From an uncultured Phascolarctobacterium sp. (GTDB lineage Bacteria > Bacillota > Negativicutes > Acidaminococcales > Acidaminococcaceae), in the NCBI RefSeq assembly GCF_905212365.1, contig NZ_CAJMEH010000005.1:1-58373 (forward strand): a DNA stretch of 58,373 nt. The letters run 5' to 3'. Each line of letters begins with the position of its first letter. Position 1 is the stretch's first letter. The notes below the pieces were generated by a model, which had not been told where the DNA came from, did not search any database, and saw only the letters and a list, made by a program, of their open reading frames with translations. Below, one piece after another: positions 7,986 through 16,344 of this stretch. The position numbers and the translations under genes were made by a program.

Positions 7986-8993
7986 ATGATTTCTTTGAAA
8001 AATTGCAAAATTAAGGCGCTGGCCGCCGGTTTGCTGCTGACCTTGGCTCTGGGCGTAACGGGCTGCGGCGGCAACGGCAAGGAAGCTCCCAAAAAAGCGG
8101 AGAAGGCCAACGTAGGCATTGTGCAGCTGGTTGAGCACGCCGCTTTGGACGCTGCCAATAAGGGCTTTGTAGAGGGTTTGGCTTCCAAGGGCTATAAGGA
8201 AGGCGAGAATATAGCCTTCGACCGGCAAAATGCCCAGGCAGACCAATCCAATCTGCAAAATATTGCGCACCGCTTTGTAAATAATAAGGTTAATCTGATC
8301 TGCGCTATCGCTACTCCGGCTGCGCAGACGGTGGCTAACGTAACCAGCGATATTCCTATTGTGGCTACGGCCGTAACCGACTATAAAACCGCTAAATTAG
8401 TTAAAGATAACGCTAAACCGGGCACCAACGTAACCGGTACTACCGATATGAACCCTGTGGAACAGCAGCTGGATTTGCTGCTGAAAATCGTGCCCAACGC
8501 TAAAGCCATCGGCACCATTTACTGCTCCAGCGAGGTTAATTCCCAGCTGCAGGTGGACATTCTGAAAAAAGCAGCCGCCGCTAAGGGCGTTACCGTAAGC
8601 GAGGCCACCGTTTCCAATGTCAACGACATTCAGCAGGCAGCACGCAGCTTGGTGGGCAAGGTGCAGGCTATTTATGTTCCGACCGATAACGTGCTGGCTT
8701 CCGCAATGCCTACCCTGGCAGTTGTTACTGAAGAGGCTAAGCTTCCCGTAATCTGCGGCGAGGGCGGCATGGTTAAGGCAGGCGGCTTGGCTACGTTGGG
8801 CGTGGATTATTACAAGCTGGGCTTCCAGGCAGGCGAAATGGCAGCAGATATTCTGAGCGGCAAGTCCAAACCCGCCGATATGGCAATTCAGGCGCAAAAG
8901 GAATTTACGGCTATCGTGAATATGAAGGAAGCTGAAAAAATCGGCCTGAAAGTGCCGGAGGATGTTCTGAAAAGCGCGGAAGTAATTAAATAA
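7986..8993 (+). CDS. ABC transporter substrate-binding lipoprotein (TrpX/pfam04392 type)
   Basis: A 335-residue lipoprotein. The signal peptide ends in a lipobox, LGVTGC, so the mature protein is anchored by Cys. The body (VGIVQLVEHAALDAANKGF, AIATPAAQTVAN, VYVP-like IYVPTDNVLAS) matches the tryptophan/tyrosine-type ABC_sub_bind family. GGAAGGA (7971-7977) lies 8 nt before the ATG at 7986, so this start is preferred to the upstream ATG at 7977. Permease and ATPase genes follow. The ligand is not evident; family members bind aromatic amino acids or small organics. The adjacent dhaLK-thiolase operon is separated by a terminator. Confidence 0.88.
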   Translation: MISLKNCKIKALAAGLLLTLALGVTGCGGNGKEAPKKAEKANVGIVQLVEHAALDAANKGFVEGLASKGYKEGENIAFDRQNAQADQSNLQNIAHRFVNNKVNLICAIATPAAQTVANVTSDIPIVATAVTDYKTAKLVKDNAKPGTNVTGTTDMNPVEQQLDLLLKIVPNAKAIGTIYCSSEVNSQLQVDILKKAAAAKGVTVSEATVSNVNDIQQAARSLVGKVQAIYVPTDNVLASAMPTLAVVTEEAKLPVICGEGGMVKAGGLATLGVDYYKLGFQAGEMAADILSGKSKPADMAIQAQKEFTAIVNMKEAEKIGLKVPEDVLKSAEVIK

Positions 8994-9056
8994 GCCTGTG
9001 GGCAAAACGGCGGTCTGATTTTGCAGTCCGTGCATAAGTCTGGAAAAAGATGCAGA

Positions 9057-9092
9057 AGTCTGTCATAGATGCCTATGGCAGACTTTCCTTTA
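9057..9092 (+). terminator. Intra-operon terminator/attenuator after the binding-protein gene
   Basis: AGTCTGTCATAG (9057-9068) pairs with CTATGGCAGACT (9073-9084) around a 4 nt loop. TTCCTTT follows. Its place between the binding protein and the permease would lower expression of the membrane genes. Confidence 0.65.
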
Positions 9093-9148
9093 TGTATAAA
9101 GGAGTTTAACTATTTGCTACATATTTTTCGGCATAATGGTACTGCTTG

Positions 9149-9157
9149 TGCTATAAT
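9149..9157 (+). promoter_or_regulatory. Extended -10 promoter before the permease gene
   Basis: TGCTATAAT (9149-9157) is an extended -10 box about 40 nt before the permease start. No good -35 is seen. It could restart transcription past the attenuator. Confidence 0.4.
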
Positions 9158-9197
9158 AAAGGCTATAAGAGATTTTGACGATGGAAGGATGTTCCTG

Positions 9198-10082
9198 ATG
9201 ATTGATTTGTTGATTCCCACAGTGGCGCAGGGCCTGCTTTGGGCGCTGATGGCTTTGGGTGTGTATGTAACATTCAGAGTGTTGGATATTGCCGATTTGA
9301 CGGTAGAAGGCAGCTTCCCTTTGGGCGCGGCTACGGCTGCTTCCATGATGGTGGCCGGTTACGGCGTGATGCCGTCGCTATTGGCTGCGTTTATAACCGG
9401 TACGCTGGCCGGCGTTGCTACCGGCCTGCTGCATACGAAAATGAAGATTCCGGCGCTGCTGGCCGGTATTCTGACGATGATTGCCTTATATTCCGTGAAT
9501 CTGCGCATTATGGGCAAGGCGAATTTGTCGCTGCTGGGCGTGGATACCTGCTTTAAAATTGCCCGCGAGACTTTGGGCGTGAATATGGCGCAAACCACGC
9601 TGTTGGTGGGCCTGGCCGCTACTGCTTTAGTGGGGCTGTTCCTGTACTGGTTCTTTGGCACGCAGATTGGCGCGGCTATTCGTGCGACCGGCTTCAATCA
9701 GCAGATGATCAGGGCGCAGGGCGTGGATACGGATGTGACCATTATTTTGGGCCTGCTGCTGAGCAACGGCTTGGTGGCTCTGTCCGGCGCGCTGGTGGCC
9801 CAGTCCAACGGCTTTTCCGACGTGGGCATGGGCACGGGCACTATCGTTATCGGCCTGGCCTCCGTTATTATCGGCGAGGTGCTGTTTGGCACGCGCAGCT
9901 TTAAAAATTGTTTGATTTCCGTAGTTTTGGGCTCCATAGTTTACCGCATAGTTATCGCTGCGGTTCTGGCTATGGGCATGCCGCCCAACGACCTCAAGCT
10001 GTTTACTTCCGTATTGGTGGCTCTGGCTTTGTCCATGCCGCTGATTAAGGCTAAGCTGAGCGGCAGAAAGGCGGTGCGGTAA
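9198..10082 (+). CDS. ABC transporter permease (TrpY-like, BPD_transp_2 type)
   Basis: A polytopic membrane protein of 294 residues with about eight hydrophobic segments. VYVTFRVLDIADLTVEGSFP at the start is the hallmark of permeases partnered with pfam04392 binding proteins. GGAAGGA (9183-9189) lies 8 nt before the ATG at 9198; the other in-frame ATGs upstream (9069, 9189) lack well-spaced ribosome sites and 9069 lies in the attenuator loop. The stop is followed directly by the ATPase start, so the pair is translationally coupled. Confidence 0.9.
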   Translation: MIDLLIPTVAQGLLWALMALGVYVTFRVLDIADLTVEGSFPLGAATAASMMVAGYGVMPSLLAAFITGTLAGVATGLLHTKMKIPALLAGILTMIALYSVNLRIMGKANLSLLGVDTCFKIARETLGVNMAQTTLLVGLAATALVGLFLYWFFGTQIGAAIRATGFNQQMIRAQGVDTDVTIILGLLLSNGLVALSGALVAQSNGFSDVGMGTGTIVIGLASVIIGEVLFGTRSFKNCLISVVLGSIVYRIVIAAVLAMGMPPNDLKLFTSVLVALALSMPLIKAKLSGRKAVR

Positions 10083-10877
10083 ATGCTGCAGGTAGATAAT
10101 ATTTATAAAACCTTTTTCCCTGGGACGATTAATGAGAAGCGCGCTTTGCAGGGACTGACCCTGAATTTGCAGCCGGGCGATTTTGCTACGGTTATCGGCG
10201 GCAACGGCGCGGGCAAATCCACGACGCTGAACGCTATTGCCGGCGTATTCCCGGTGGATTCCGGCAGAATCGTTATCGACGGCGAGGATATTACGAAAAA
10301 GCCTGAGCATAAACGGGCTAAGTATATCGGCCGCGTTTTTCAGGACCCTATGCTGGGCACGGCTGCCGGTATGATGATTGAAGAAAATTTGGCTTTAGCC
10401 GCTCGCCGCGGCGAAACGCCGGGCTTGGGCTGGAGCCTGTCCAGCGACCAGCACGACCGCTTTTACGAGCTGCTGAAGGAGCTGGATTTGGGCCTGGAGG
10501 AGCGCATGACGGCTAAGGTGGGCCTGCTTTCCGGCGGCCAGCGCCAGGCGCTGACTCTTTTGATGGCTACCTTGAAGAAGCCCAAGCTGTTGCTTTTGGA
10601 CGAGCATACGGCTGCTTTGGACCCGAAAACTGCCGCTAAGGTGCTGGCTTTAACGGAAAAGATTGTTACCCGCGACCAATTGACCACGCTGATGATTACC
10701 CATAATATGCGCGACGCGCTGCGTTATGGCAACCGTTTGATAATGCTGCATAACGGACGCATTATTATCGATGTACAGGGTGAGGAAAAACGGCATTTGC
10801 AGATACCGGATCTGTTGGCTATGTTTGAAAAAGCCAGCGGTTCGGAGATGGCCAGCGATCGTTTACTGTTAGGCTAA
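10083..10877 (+). CDS. ABC transporter ATP-binding protein
   Basis: A 264-residue ATPase with Walker A GGNGAGKST, Q-loop GRVFQDP, signature LSGGQRQ, Walker B LLLLDEHTAALDP and switch histidine in MITHNM. It starts immediately after the permease stop. It completes the three-gene importer with the lipoprotein and permease. The Walker B glutamate is present (DEH), so it should be active. Confidence 0.92.
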   Translation: MLQVDNIYKTFFPGTINEKRALQGLTLNLQPGDFATVIGGNGAGKSTTLNAIAGVFPVDSGRIVIDGEDITKKPEHKRAKYIGRVFQDPMLGTAAGMMIEENLALAARRGETPGLGWSLSSDQHDRFYELLKELDLGLEERMTAKVGLLSGGQRQALTLLMATLKKPKLLLLDEHTAALDPKTAAKVLALTEKIVTRDQLTTLMITHNMRDALRYGNRLIMLHNGRIIIDVQGEEKRHLQIPDLLAMFEKASGSEMASDRLLLG

Positions 10878-10968
10878 GGCTGTATGCCGATAAGTATTTC
10901 AATAAACATTTGTATATTTTAACAATACGATAGTGCTAAAAAGCAGTGGTTTACCTGCTTTTGTTGTG

Positions 10969-10994
10969 ATATATTATCGATATCGATAATATAT
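10969..10994. promoter_or_regulatory. Perfect 26-bp AT-rich palindrome, likely operator
   Basis: Thirteen bases (ATATATTATCGAT) are followed directly by their exact reverse complement, centred at 10981/10982. It lies about 35 nt upstream of the -35 box of the XRE regulator gene. A binding site for that regulator or another dimeric factor is likely. Confidence 0.6.
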
Positions 10995-11028
10995 AGAAGA
11001 AAATAAATAAATTTTAGAAGAAAAAGAC

Positions 11029-11056
11029 TTGATAATTTTGCGATTCGTGGTACACT
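11029..11056 (+). promoter_or_regulatory. Promoter of the XRE regulator gene
   Basis: TTGATA (11029-11034) and TACACT (11051-11056) are spaced 16 nt. Transcription from here would start near 11063 and supports the ATG at 11122 as the start. Confidence 0.6.
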
Positions 11057-11121
11057 TTAAATAAGTGCCTGATGAGTTTAAGAATGTTTATTGCAAATTA
11101 ACCGAAAGGCGGTGCAGAACA

Positions 11122-11415
11122 ATGCAGGAAGAAATCAAGCTTATTGGTCGCAGAATAAGGTTGCTGCGGACGGCTAAGAATTTAACTCAAACTAAGTTGG
11201 CAAAGGCAATGGAAATTTCACAAACGCATTTATGCAATATTGAATGCGGTCGTGTGCCCGTTACCCTTCCGAATCTCTTGAAGCTTCATAACTTATTGGA
11301 GTGTAATATGAGCAGCTTTTTTGTTGATTTGGATCAACAGCCTGATACGAAGGATCAGGATATCAGTTTGGATGAGGTGCTGCAGGTCGTTAAGCTGTTG
11401 AAGCAAAGAAAGTAA
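11122..11415 (+). CDS. Small XRE-family helix-turn-helix regulator
   Basis: A 97-residue DNA-binding protein. The HTH_3 domain fills about residues 8-63: RRIRLLRTAKNLTQTKLAKA, then MEISQTHLCNIECGRVPVT. The C-terminal tail DISLDEVLQVVKLLKQRK may dimerise. AAAGGCGGTG precedes the ATG at 11122. An upstream in-frame ATG at 11065 would start nearly at the transcription start and has no ribosome site. It stands alone between the ABC transporter and dnaX with its own promoter and terminator. The regulated genes are unknown. Confidence 0.85.
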   Translation: MQEEIKLIGRRIRLLRTAKNLTQTKLAKAMEISQTHLCNIECGRVPVTLPNLLKLHNLLECNMSSFFVDLDQQPDTKDQDISLDEVLQVVKLLKQRK

Positions 11416-11458
11416 ACAGAGAATTTATTTTGCTTTATGGCAAATTGCGGAAATATAA

Positions 11459-11496
11459 AAACTGGCGTAGGCTTTCGGGCTTACGCCAGTTTGCTT
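11459..11496 (+). terminator. Terminator after the XRE regulator
   Basis: ACTGGCGTAGGC (11461-11472) pairs with GCTTACGCCAGT around a short loop, then TTTGCTTT. Confidence 0.75.
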
Positions 11497-11533
11497 TATG
11501 CGTATTAGATGGCCTGCAAATGCGAATGCCTGC

Positions 11534-11562
11534 TTGCGGTGCGGCGGTGAATATACTATAAT
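11534..11562 (+). promoter_or_regulatory. Promoter of the dnaX-ybaB-recR unit
   Basis: TTGCGG (11534-11539) and a perfect TATAAT (11557-11562) are separated by 17 nt. Confidence 0.7.
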
Positions 11563-11618
11563 ATTGATGTATGTAACGTGCGCCAGCAAGGGCGTCGCAA
11601 GCGAAGGGAGAGGGACGT

Positions 11619-13490
11619 ATGGCTTATGTTGCGCTGTACCGCAAATGGCGGCCGCAGAATTTTGACGCGCTGGTAGGGCAGCAGCCTGTTAAAACGGCGC
11701 TGACCAACGCTTTGACCAGCGGACGGATAGCTCACGCCTATTTGTTCGCCGGGCCGCGAGGTACGGGCAAGACCAGCACGGCGCGTATCTTAGCGAAGGC
11801 GCTGAACTGCGAGCAGGGGCCGACTCCCGCTCCCTGCGGCTGCTGCGATAATTGTGTGCGCATTGCCGCCGGGACGTCCATGGATGTGTTTGAAATCGAC
11901 GCGGCCTCCAACCGCGGCATCGACGAGATTAAGGCCCTGCGCGACCAGCTGGCCTTTACGCCGGTGGACTGCCGCTACAAGGTATATATTATCGACGAGG
12001 TGCATATGCTGACCACCGAGGCCTTCAACGCTTTGCTGAAAACCTTGGAGGAGCCTCCGGCCCACGTTATTTTTATTCTGGCGACGACGGACCCGCATCG
12101 GATTCCGGCTACCATTCATTCCCGCTGCCAGCGTTTTGATTTCCGCAGAGTGACGGTGGACGAAATTGCCGAGCATTTGGCTTTGGTAGCCGAAGGCAGC
12201 GGCATTGCGGCAGATGCCGAGGCTTTGCGGCTGATTGCCATTCAGTCCGAGGGCGGTATGCGCGACGCGCTGAGCCTGTTGGACCAGTGCGGCGTAATGG
12301 CTAAGACGGTGACGGTGGACGTAGTGCGCGAGGTGCTGGGCATCGTGGGGCGCGAAGCGCTGCGGGAGCTGGTGGGCGCTATAGGACGGCAGGATTTGGC
12401 GGCCGCTTTAGGCAAGCTGAACCAGCTTTTGGAGCAGGGCAAGGACGTGGGGCAGGTGCTGACGGAGCTGGCGGAATACTTGCGCGCTTTGCTGCTGTAT
12501 CAGGCGGTGCCTGGTTATGACGAGGTTTATTTAACGGATACGCAGGAAGCCTTTCAGGCTCTGTCGCCGCTTTTTGCCCGCGACCGCCTGCTGGCGGCGG
12601 AGGAACGCCTGCATGCCGCCGTGCTGGAGCTCAAGGGGACGCTGCGGCCGAAGATTACGGCGGAGCTGTGTCTGCTGGATTTGTGCCGCATCGAGGGCAG
12701 CACGCTGGCGGCGCTGACGGCCAGAGTGGAGCAGCTGGAACGGCGGCTTGCCGGAAGCGCGGCTGTGCAGCCTGCGCCTTTTTCAGTCGCAGTTGAAGCA
12801 GAAAGTACGGAGAAGCAGTCACAGCCTAAAGCTCAGCCTGCTTTTGTGCCGCCTGTCGGCGCTAAGCTGTATACCGGGCCGGAGCTTCCGCCGGAAGCGG
12901 GGCAGGACGATGGGCCTACGGCGGAGGAATTAGAGCAGCTGTCGTCTGCGCCGCCGGTGAATAACCGTCCGGCAGCAGCTAAAACGATTCCTACTCCTAA
13001 AGCGAGCGCAGCGTCGCAGAAGCCTGCGCCGCAAGCTACGGTGCAGCCTGCCGCGCAGCCAATGGCAGCAGGCGAGGAATACGGCGGCGATTGGGCGGCT
13101 GGCGACGATTTTTGGAAGCAGACCCTGGAGCTGGTGCGTTCGGAAAAGAAAATGTCCATGTATTCCTGCGCCAAGGACGGGCGGGTCTACAGCTTTAGCA
13201 ACGACGTGCTGGTGGTGGCCTTTAAAGCGCCCTTTAAAAGCGAGCGTATGAATAAGGACGATTTCCGCAGCTATTTTGAGGAAATATTGCTGCGGCTGGC
13301 GCGCAGGCCGCTGCGGCTGCAGTGCGCGGCGGAAGCCAGCCTGCGTGGTTCAGGCGGGCCTGCTGCGGGAACGAAGGCGCAGCCTGCGCCTCCCAAAAAA
13401 GAACAGGCGCAGCCGGCCGCTCCGCGGCAGCTGCCGGATAATCTGCGCAAGGCTATGGACGCTTTCGGCGGCACGATAACCGAGCTGTAA
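11619..13490 (+). CDS. dnaX: DNA polymerase III subunits gamma/tau
   Basis: A 623-residue clamp-loader ATPase. Early motifs YRKWRPQNFDALVGQ and Walker A GPRGTGKTSTARI are followed by a four-Cys zinc module (CEQGPTPAPCGCCDNC), Walker B IIDEVHML, and sensor/Arg-finger region IPATIHSRCQRFDF. A Pro/Ala-rich linker (about 380-475) leads to the tau-specific C-terminus. It loads the sliding clamp and links polymerase to helicase. It is followed by ybaB and recR, the usual Firmicutes order. No convincing programmed frameshift site for a short gamma form is seen. Confidence 0.97.
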   Translation: MAYVALYRKWRPQNFDALVGQQPVKTALTNALTSGRIAHAYLFAGPRGTGKTSTARILAKALNCEQGPTPAPCGCCDNCVRIAAGTSMDVFEIDAASNRGIDEIKALRDQLAFTPVDCRYKVYIIDEVHMLTTEAFNALLKTLEEPPAHVIFILATTDPHRIPATIHSRCQRFDFRRVTVDEIAEHLALVAEGSGIAADAEALRLIAIQSEGGMRDALSLLDQCGVMAKTVTVDVVREVLGIVGREALRELVGAIGRQDLAAALGKLNQLLEQGKDVGQVLTELAEYLRALLLYQAVPGYDEVYLTDTQEAFQALSPLFARDRLLAAEERLHAAVLELKGTLRPKITAELCLLDLCRIEGSTLAALTARVEQLERRLAGSAAVQPAPFSVAVEAESTEKQSQPKAQPAFVPPVGAKLYTGPELPPEAGQDDGPTAEELEQLSSAPPVNNRPAAAKTIPTPKASAASQKPAPQATVQPAAQPMAAGEEYGGDWAAGDDFWKQTLELVRSEKKMSMYSCAKDGRVYSFSNDVLVVAFKAPFKSERMNKDDFRSYFEEILLRLARRPLRLQCAAEASLRGSGGPAAGTKAQPAPPKKEQAQPAAPRQLPDNLRKAMDAFGGTITEL

Positions 13491-13568
13491 TGGGATATGA
13501 TGCTTTGTGATGCACAAGGCTCAATATAAATATTAAGCAATTAACGTATATTAAGGAGGAATTTTATT

Positions 13569-13895
13569 ATGTTTCTTGGTGGCATGGGTAATATGCAGGC
13601 AATGATGAAAAAGGTGCAGAAGATGCAGGCCGATATGGCAAAAATGCAGGAGGATTTGAAAAGCCGTACTGTAGAGGCTTCTGTGGGTGGCGGCGCCGTA
13701 ACCGTCGTAGTCAATGGCAAGAAGGAGCTGAAGTCTATTAAAATCGCTCCTTCCGCTGTGGATCCGGAGGATGTGGAGATGCTGGAGGATATGCTGCTGA
13801 CCGCCGTTAACGACGCTATGAAGCAAATTGACGAAATGACGGAAAAGGAAATGGCTAAGGTTACAGGCGGTATGAAGCTGCCCGGCATGTTCTAA
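13569..13895 (+). CDS. ybaB: YbaB/EbfC nucleoid-associated protein
   Basis: A 108-residue YbaB-family protein. The N-terminal Met/Lys-rich helix (MGNMQAMMKKVQKMQADMAK) and the core VNGKKELKSIKIAPSAVDPED are characteristic. It binds DNA as a dimer. AAGGAGGAATTTTATT precedes the ATG. It lies between dnaX and recR, as in most bacteria, with recR starting 1 nt after its stop. Confidence 0.95.
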   Translation: MFLGGMGNMQAMMKKVQKMQADMAKMQEDLKSRTVEASVGGGAVTVVVNGKKELKSIKIAPSAVDPEDVEMLEDMLLTAVNDAMKQIDEMTEKEMAKVTGGMKLPGMF

Positions 13896-13896
13896 A

Positions 13897-14496
13897 ATGG
13901 CAAGAATGATCAGGCCGCTGGCTAATCTGTACGAGCAGCTGCGGCGGCTGCCGGGCGTAGGCTCGAAAACGGCCATGCGCCTGGCCTATCATATTATCGA
14001 TATGCCTGCGGAGGAAGTGCGGCAGCTGGCGGAGGCTTTGAACGGAGCCAAGCAGCATATTCATTACTGCAGCCAGTGCTATAACCTGACGGACGGCGAG
14101 CTGTGCGAAATCTGCGGCGCGCCCGACCGCGACAGGCATATTATCTGCGTAGTGGAGCAGCCCCAGGATATTGCCGCCATGGAGCGCAGCCGCGGCTATA
14201 ACGGGCTGTACCATGTGCTGCATGGGGTGCTGTCGCCCTTGGACGGCGTTGGCCCAGACAAGCTGCGCATCAGGGAGCTGTTCCAGCGCCTGCAAAGCGA
14301 AACGGTCAGCGAAATTATTATTGCTACCAATTCCGATGTGGAGGGCGAGGCTACGGCTACCTATCTGGCCCAGCTTCTGAAGCCCCTTGGCATAACTGTC
14401 AGCCGCATTGCTCACGGCCTGCCCATGGGCGGCGATTTGGAATATGTGGATGAAGTTACGCTGTCCAAGGCTTTGGAAAATAGAAGGGCTATGTAA
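13897..14496 (+). CDS. recR: Recombination protein RecR
   Basis: A 199-residue RecR of normal length. It has the helix-hairpin-helix LRRLPGVGSKTAMRLA, a four-Cys zinc finger (YCSQCYNLTDGELCEICG), and a Toprim domain with VVEQPQDI and ATNSDVEGEATA. RecR works with RecF and RecO to load RecA at gaps. It has no strong ribosome site and probably relies on coupling to ybaB. A bofA-like gene follows 16 nt later. Confidence 0.96.
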   Translation: MARMIRPLANLYEQLRRLPGVGSKTAMRLAYHIIDMPAEEVRQLAEALNGAKQHIHYCSQCYNLTDGELCEICGAPDRDRHIICVVEQPQDIAAMERSRGYNGLYHVLHGVLSPLDGVGPDKLRIRELFQRLQSETVSEIIIATNSDVEGEATATYLAQLLKPLGITVSRIAHGLPMGGDLEYVDEVTLSKALENRRAM

Positions 14497-14512
14497 AGAG
14501 GTGTACTGATAA

Positions 14513-14803
14513 ATGGAAATGTTGGAGGGGATTGCCGCCAGCGCAGGACTGGGGCCGTTGGGCGCTTTAGGGCCGCTGCTGGTAGGCGTAGTGCTGCTGC
14601 TGCTCGTGGTCAAGCTGCTTTCCATGCCCTTTAAGCTGGTGTGGAACGGTATCTGCGGCGCGCTTTTGCTGTGGGTGGTTAACCTTTTGGGCTCCTTTGT
14701 GGGGTTCGGACTAAAGATTACCGTTATTAAAGCGCTGATTGCCGGCTTCTTTGGGGTTCCCGGCGCAGCGGCAGTTATTTTATTTGAAATATTTGGCAAG
14801 TAA
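14513..14803 (+). CDS. BofA-family (pro-sigma-K processing inhibitor type) membrane protein
   Basis: A 96-residue protein with two or three hydrophobic segments (LLVGVVLLLLVVKLLSMP; GALLLWVVNLLGSFVGF; ALIAGFFGVPGAAAVILFEI). WVVNLLG and GVPGAAAVIL near the end match the BofA family, and recR-bofA adjacency is standard in Firmicutes. In Bacillus, BofA restrains the SpoIVFB protease during sporulation. No other sporulation gene is visible here, so its role in this organism is open. AGAGGTG precedes the ATG. Confidence 0.85.
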   Translation: MEMLEGIAASAGLGPLGALGPLLVGVVLLLLVVKLLSMPFKLVWNGICGALLLWVVNLLGSFVGFGLKITVIKALIAGFFGVPGAAAVILFEIFGK

Positions 14804-14808
14804 GCAGA

Positions 14809-14845
14809 TTCCCTGTGGAGCGCAGCGCTTCGCAGGGATTTTTGT
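14809..14845 (+). terminator. Terminator after the bofA-like gene
   Basis: TCCCTGTGGAGCG pairs with CGCTTCGCAGGGA around a CAG loop, followed by TTTTTGTT. Confidence 0.8.
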
Positions 14846-14871
14846 TATTATTGTAACCCTTTAGCAAATAT

Positions 14872-14932
14872 AATGTATACACGGCAATAATACTGTATAC
14901 AATCAGACTTTTACGTTTTACTCTGTTATAAT
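14872..14932 (+). promoter_or_regulatory. Promoter with tandem TGTATAC operator-like sites
   Basis: TGTATAC occurs at 14874-14880 and again at 14894-14900, exactly 20 bp apart and thus on the same face of the helix. They precede an extended -10 box TGTTATAAT (14924-14932). The palindromic GTATAC core fits the TNGT-N3-ACNA pattern of FadR/GntR-type operators. Control of the downstream symporter by such a factor is inferred. Confidence 0.5.
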
Positions 14933-14976
14933 TTAAAACAGGAAAAAGATTACATTTTTATTAGGGGGTTGTCAAA

Positions 14977-16188
14977 GTGAATTTATCTACAAAAATTTTG
15001 ATTGGTCTGGCTCTCGGTATTATCGCCGGTTTAGAGCTGGGCGCTGAGGGCGCAGGCTTCGCCAAAGCCTGGATTGGGCCTTTAGGCACTATCTTCATGA
15101 ACATGATCAAAATGGTCATTGTTCCGCTGGTATTTTCCAGCCTGGTTATCGGTGTGTGCAGCTTAGGCGATATTAAAAAGGTTGGCCGCATCGGTATCAA
15201 AACTCTCGCTTATTACCTGTCCACCACCGCCTTCGCTATCGTTATCGGTCTGGCAATCGGCACCGTTATGCAGCCTGGCGTAGGCCTGACGCTGCCGGTT
15301 GAAACTACTAAGGTTGCCGCTAAAGCCGCTCCTCCGATTATGAAGGTTATCGTGGACATTTTCCCGACCAATCCGATGGAAGCAATGCTGAAGGCTAATA
15401 TGCTGCAAATCATCGTTTTCTCCCTGTTCATTGGCGTGGGCATTACCGCCGTGGGCGAAAAGGCCGATTATTTAAAGCATACTATTAACGGTTTAGCGGA
15501 AGTTTCCTATAAAATCGTCGGCATCATTATGGCTGTAGCTCCTATCGGCGTATTTGGTTTGATTACTCCCGTTGTGGCAGCCAACGGTCCCGCTGTACTG
15601 CTGCCTTTGCTGAAGGTTGTCATCGCCGTATACTTGAGCTGCTTGCTGCATGCAATCTTTGTCTATGGCGCAATGCTGAAATTTATTGGCAACACCGATG
15701 TTGTGAAATTTGCTAAGGGCATCGCTCCCGCTTCTTTGATGGCATTCAGCTCCTGCTCCTCCGGCGGCACGCTGCCCCTGACTATGAGCTGCGCGCAGAA
15801 ATTGGGCGTATCCAAAGAAGTTTCCAGCTTCGTTCTGCCCTTGGGCGCTACCATTAACATGGACGGCACCGCCGCCTACCAGGGCGTATGCGCTCTGTTC
15901 ATCGCCCAGCTGTACGGCATCGACCTGACCGGCGCGCAGTACTTCACCATCATCGTTACCGGTACCTTGGCGTCTATCGGTACCGCAGGCGTTCCCGGCG
16001 CAGGCTTCATCATGCTGACCATGATTCTGACCGCTTTGGGTCTGCCTTTGGAGGGCTCCGCTCTGATTGCTGGCATCGACCGTATTCTGGATATGCCGCG
16101 TACCTCCGTTAATATTACCGGCGACGCAGCAGTTGCTTTCCTGGTTGACAAGAGCGAAAGAGCTAAGGCTAAAGAGCCTCTGTACTGA
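14977..16188 (+). CDS. Dicarboxylate/amino acid:cation symporter (DAACS, GltP-like)
   Basis: A 403-residue glutamate-transporter-fold protein. The HP1 tip is SSCSSGGTLPLTM, TM7 holds NMDGTA, HP2 AGVPGAG, and TM8 reads DRILDMPRTSVNITGD. The TM8 residues equivalent to D390, D394, R397, N401 and D405 of GltPh are all present. The arginine favours acidic substrates such as glutamate, aspartate or C4-dicarboxylates. The start is a GTG at 14977 with AGGGGGTT ahead of it. It is monocistronic, with its own promoter and terminator. Confidence 0.92.
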   Translation: MNLSTKILIGLALGIIAGLELGAEGAGFAKAWIGPLGTIFMNMIKMVIVPLVFSSLVIGVCSLGDIKKVGRIGIKTLAYYLSTTAFAIVIGLAIGTVMQPGVGLTLPVETTKVAAKAAPPIMKVIVDIFPTNPMEAMLKANMLQIIVFSLFIGVGITAVGEKADYLKHTINGLAEVSYKIVGIIMAVAPIGVFGLITPVVAANGPAVLLPLLKVVIAVYLSCLLHAIFVYGAMLKFIGNTDVVKFAKGIAPASLMAFSSCSSGGTLPLTMSCAQKLGVSKEVSSFVLPLGATINMDGTAAYQGVCALFIAQLYGIDLTGAQYFTIIVTGTLASIGTAGVPGAGFIMLTMILTALGLPLEGSALIAGIDRILDMPRTSVNITGDAAVAFLVDKSERAKAKEPLY

Positions 16189-16208
16189 TTTTCATACTGT
16201 CTTTCCCT

Positions 16209-16245
16209 GGCGTCGTTCGCTTTTTGCGGGCGGCGCCTTTCCTTT
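16209..16245 (+). terminator. Terminator after the symporter gene
   Basis: GGCGTCGTTCGC (16209-16220) pairs over 12 bp, with wobbles, to GCGGGCGGCGCC (16226-16237). A T-rich tail follows. Confidence 0.65.
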
Positions 16246-16306
16246 ACTTCTTTGCTGCAATATCATGATAATTTTCCTAAATAATGGTGTAAAGCAGCTT
16301 GATTTT

Positions 16307-16315
16307 TGTTATAAT
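16307..16315 (+). promoter_or_regulatory. Extended -10 promoter of dapF
   Basis: TGTTATAAT (16307-16315) lies about 30 nt before the dapF start. No clear -35 is seen. Confidence 0.5.
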
Positions 16316-16344
16316 GTAGATGAGAAGACAAAGGAGGCTGAGCC

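Noticed and set aside
9069..9197. A longer permease start at 9069
   Set aside because: That ATG lies in the loop of a terminator hairpin and upstream of the -10 box; 9198 has a well-spaced GGAAGGA.
13392..13402. AAAAAAG in dnaX as a programmed frameshift site for the gamma subunit
   Set aside because: The zero frame is CCC AAA AAA GAA, not the required A AAA AAG phase, and it lies about 30 codons before the end, too late to make a gamma form.
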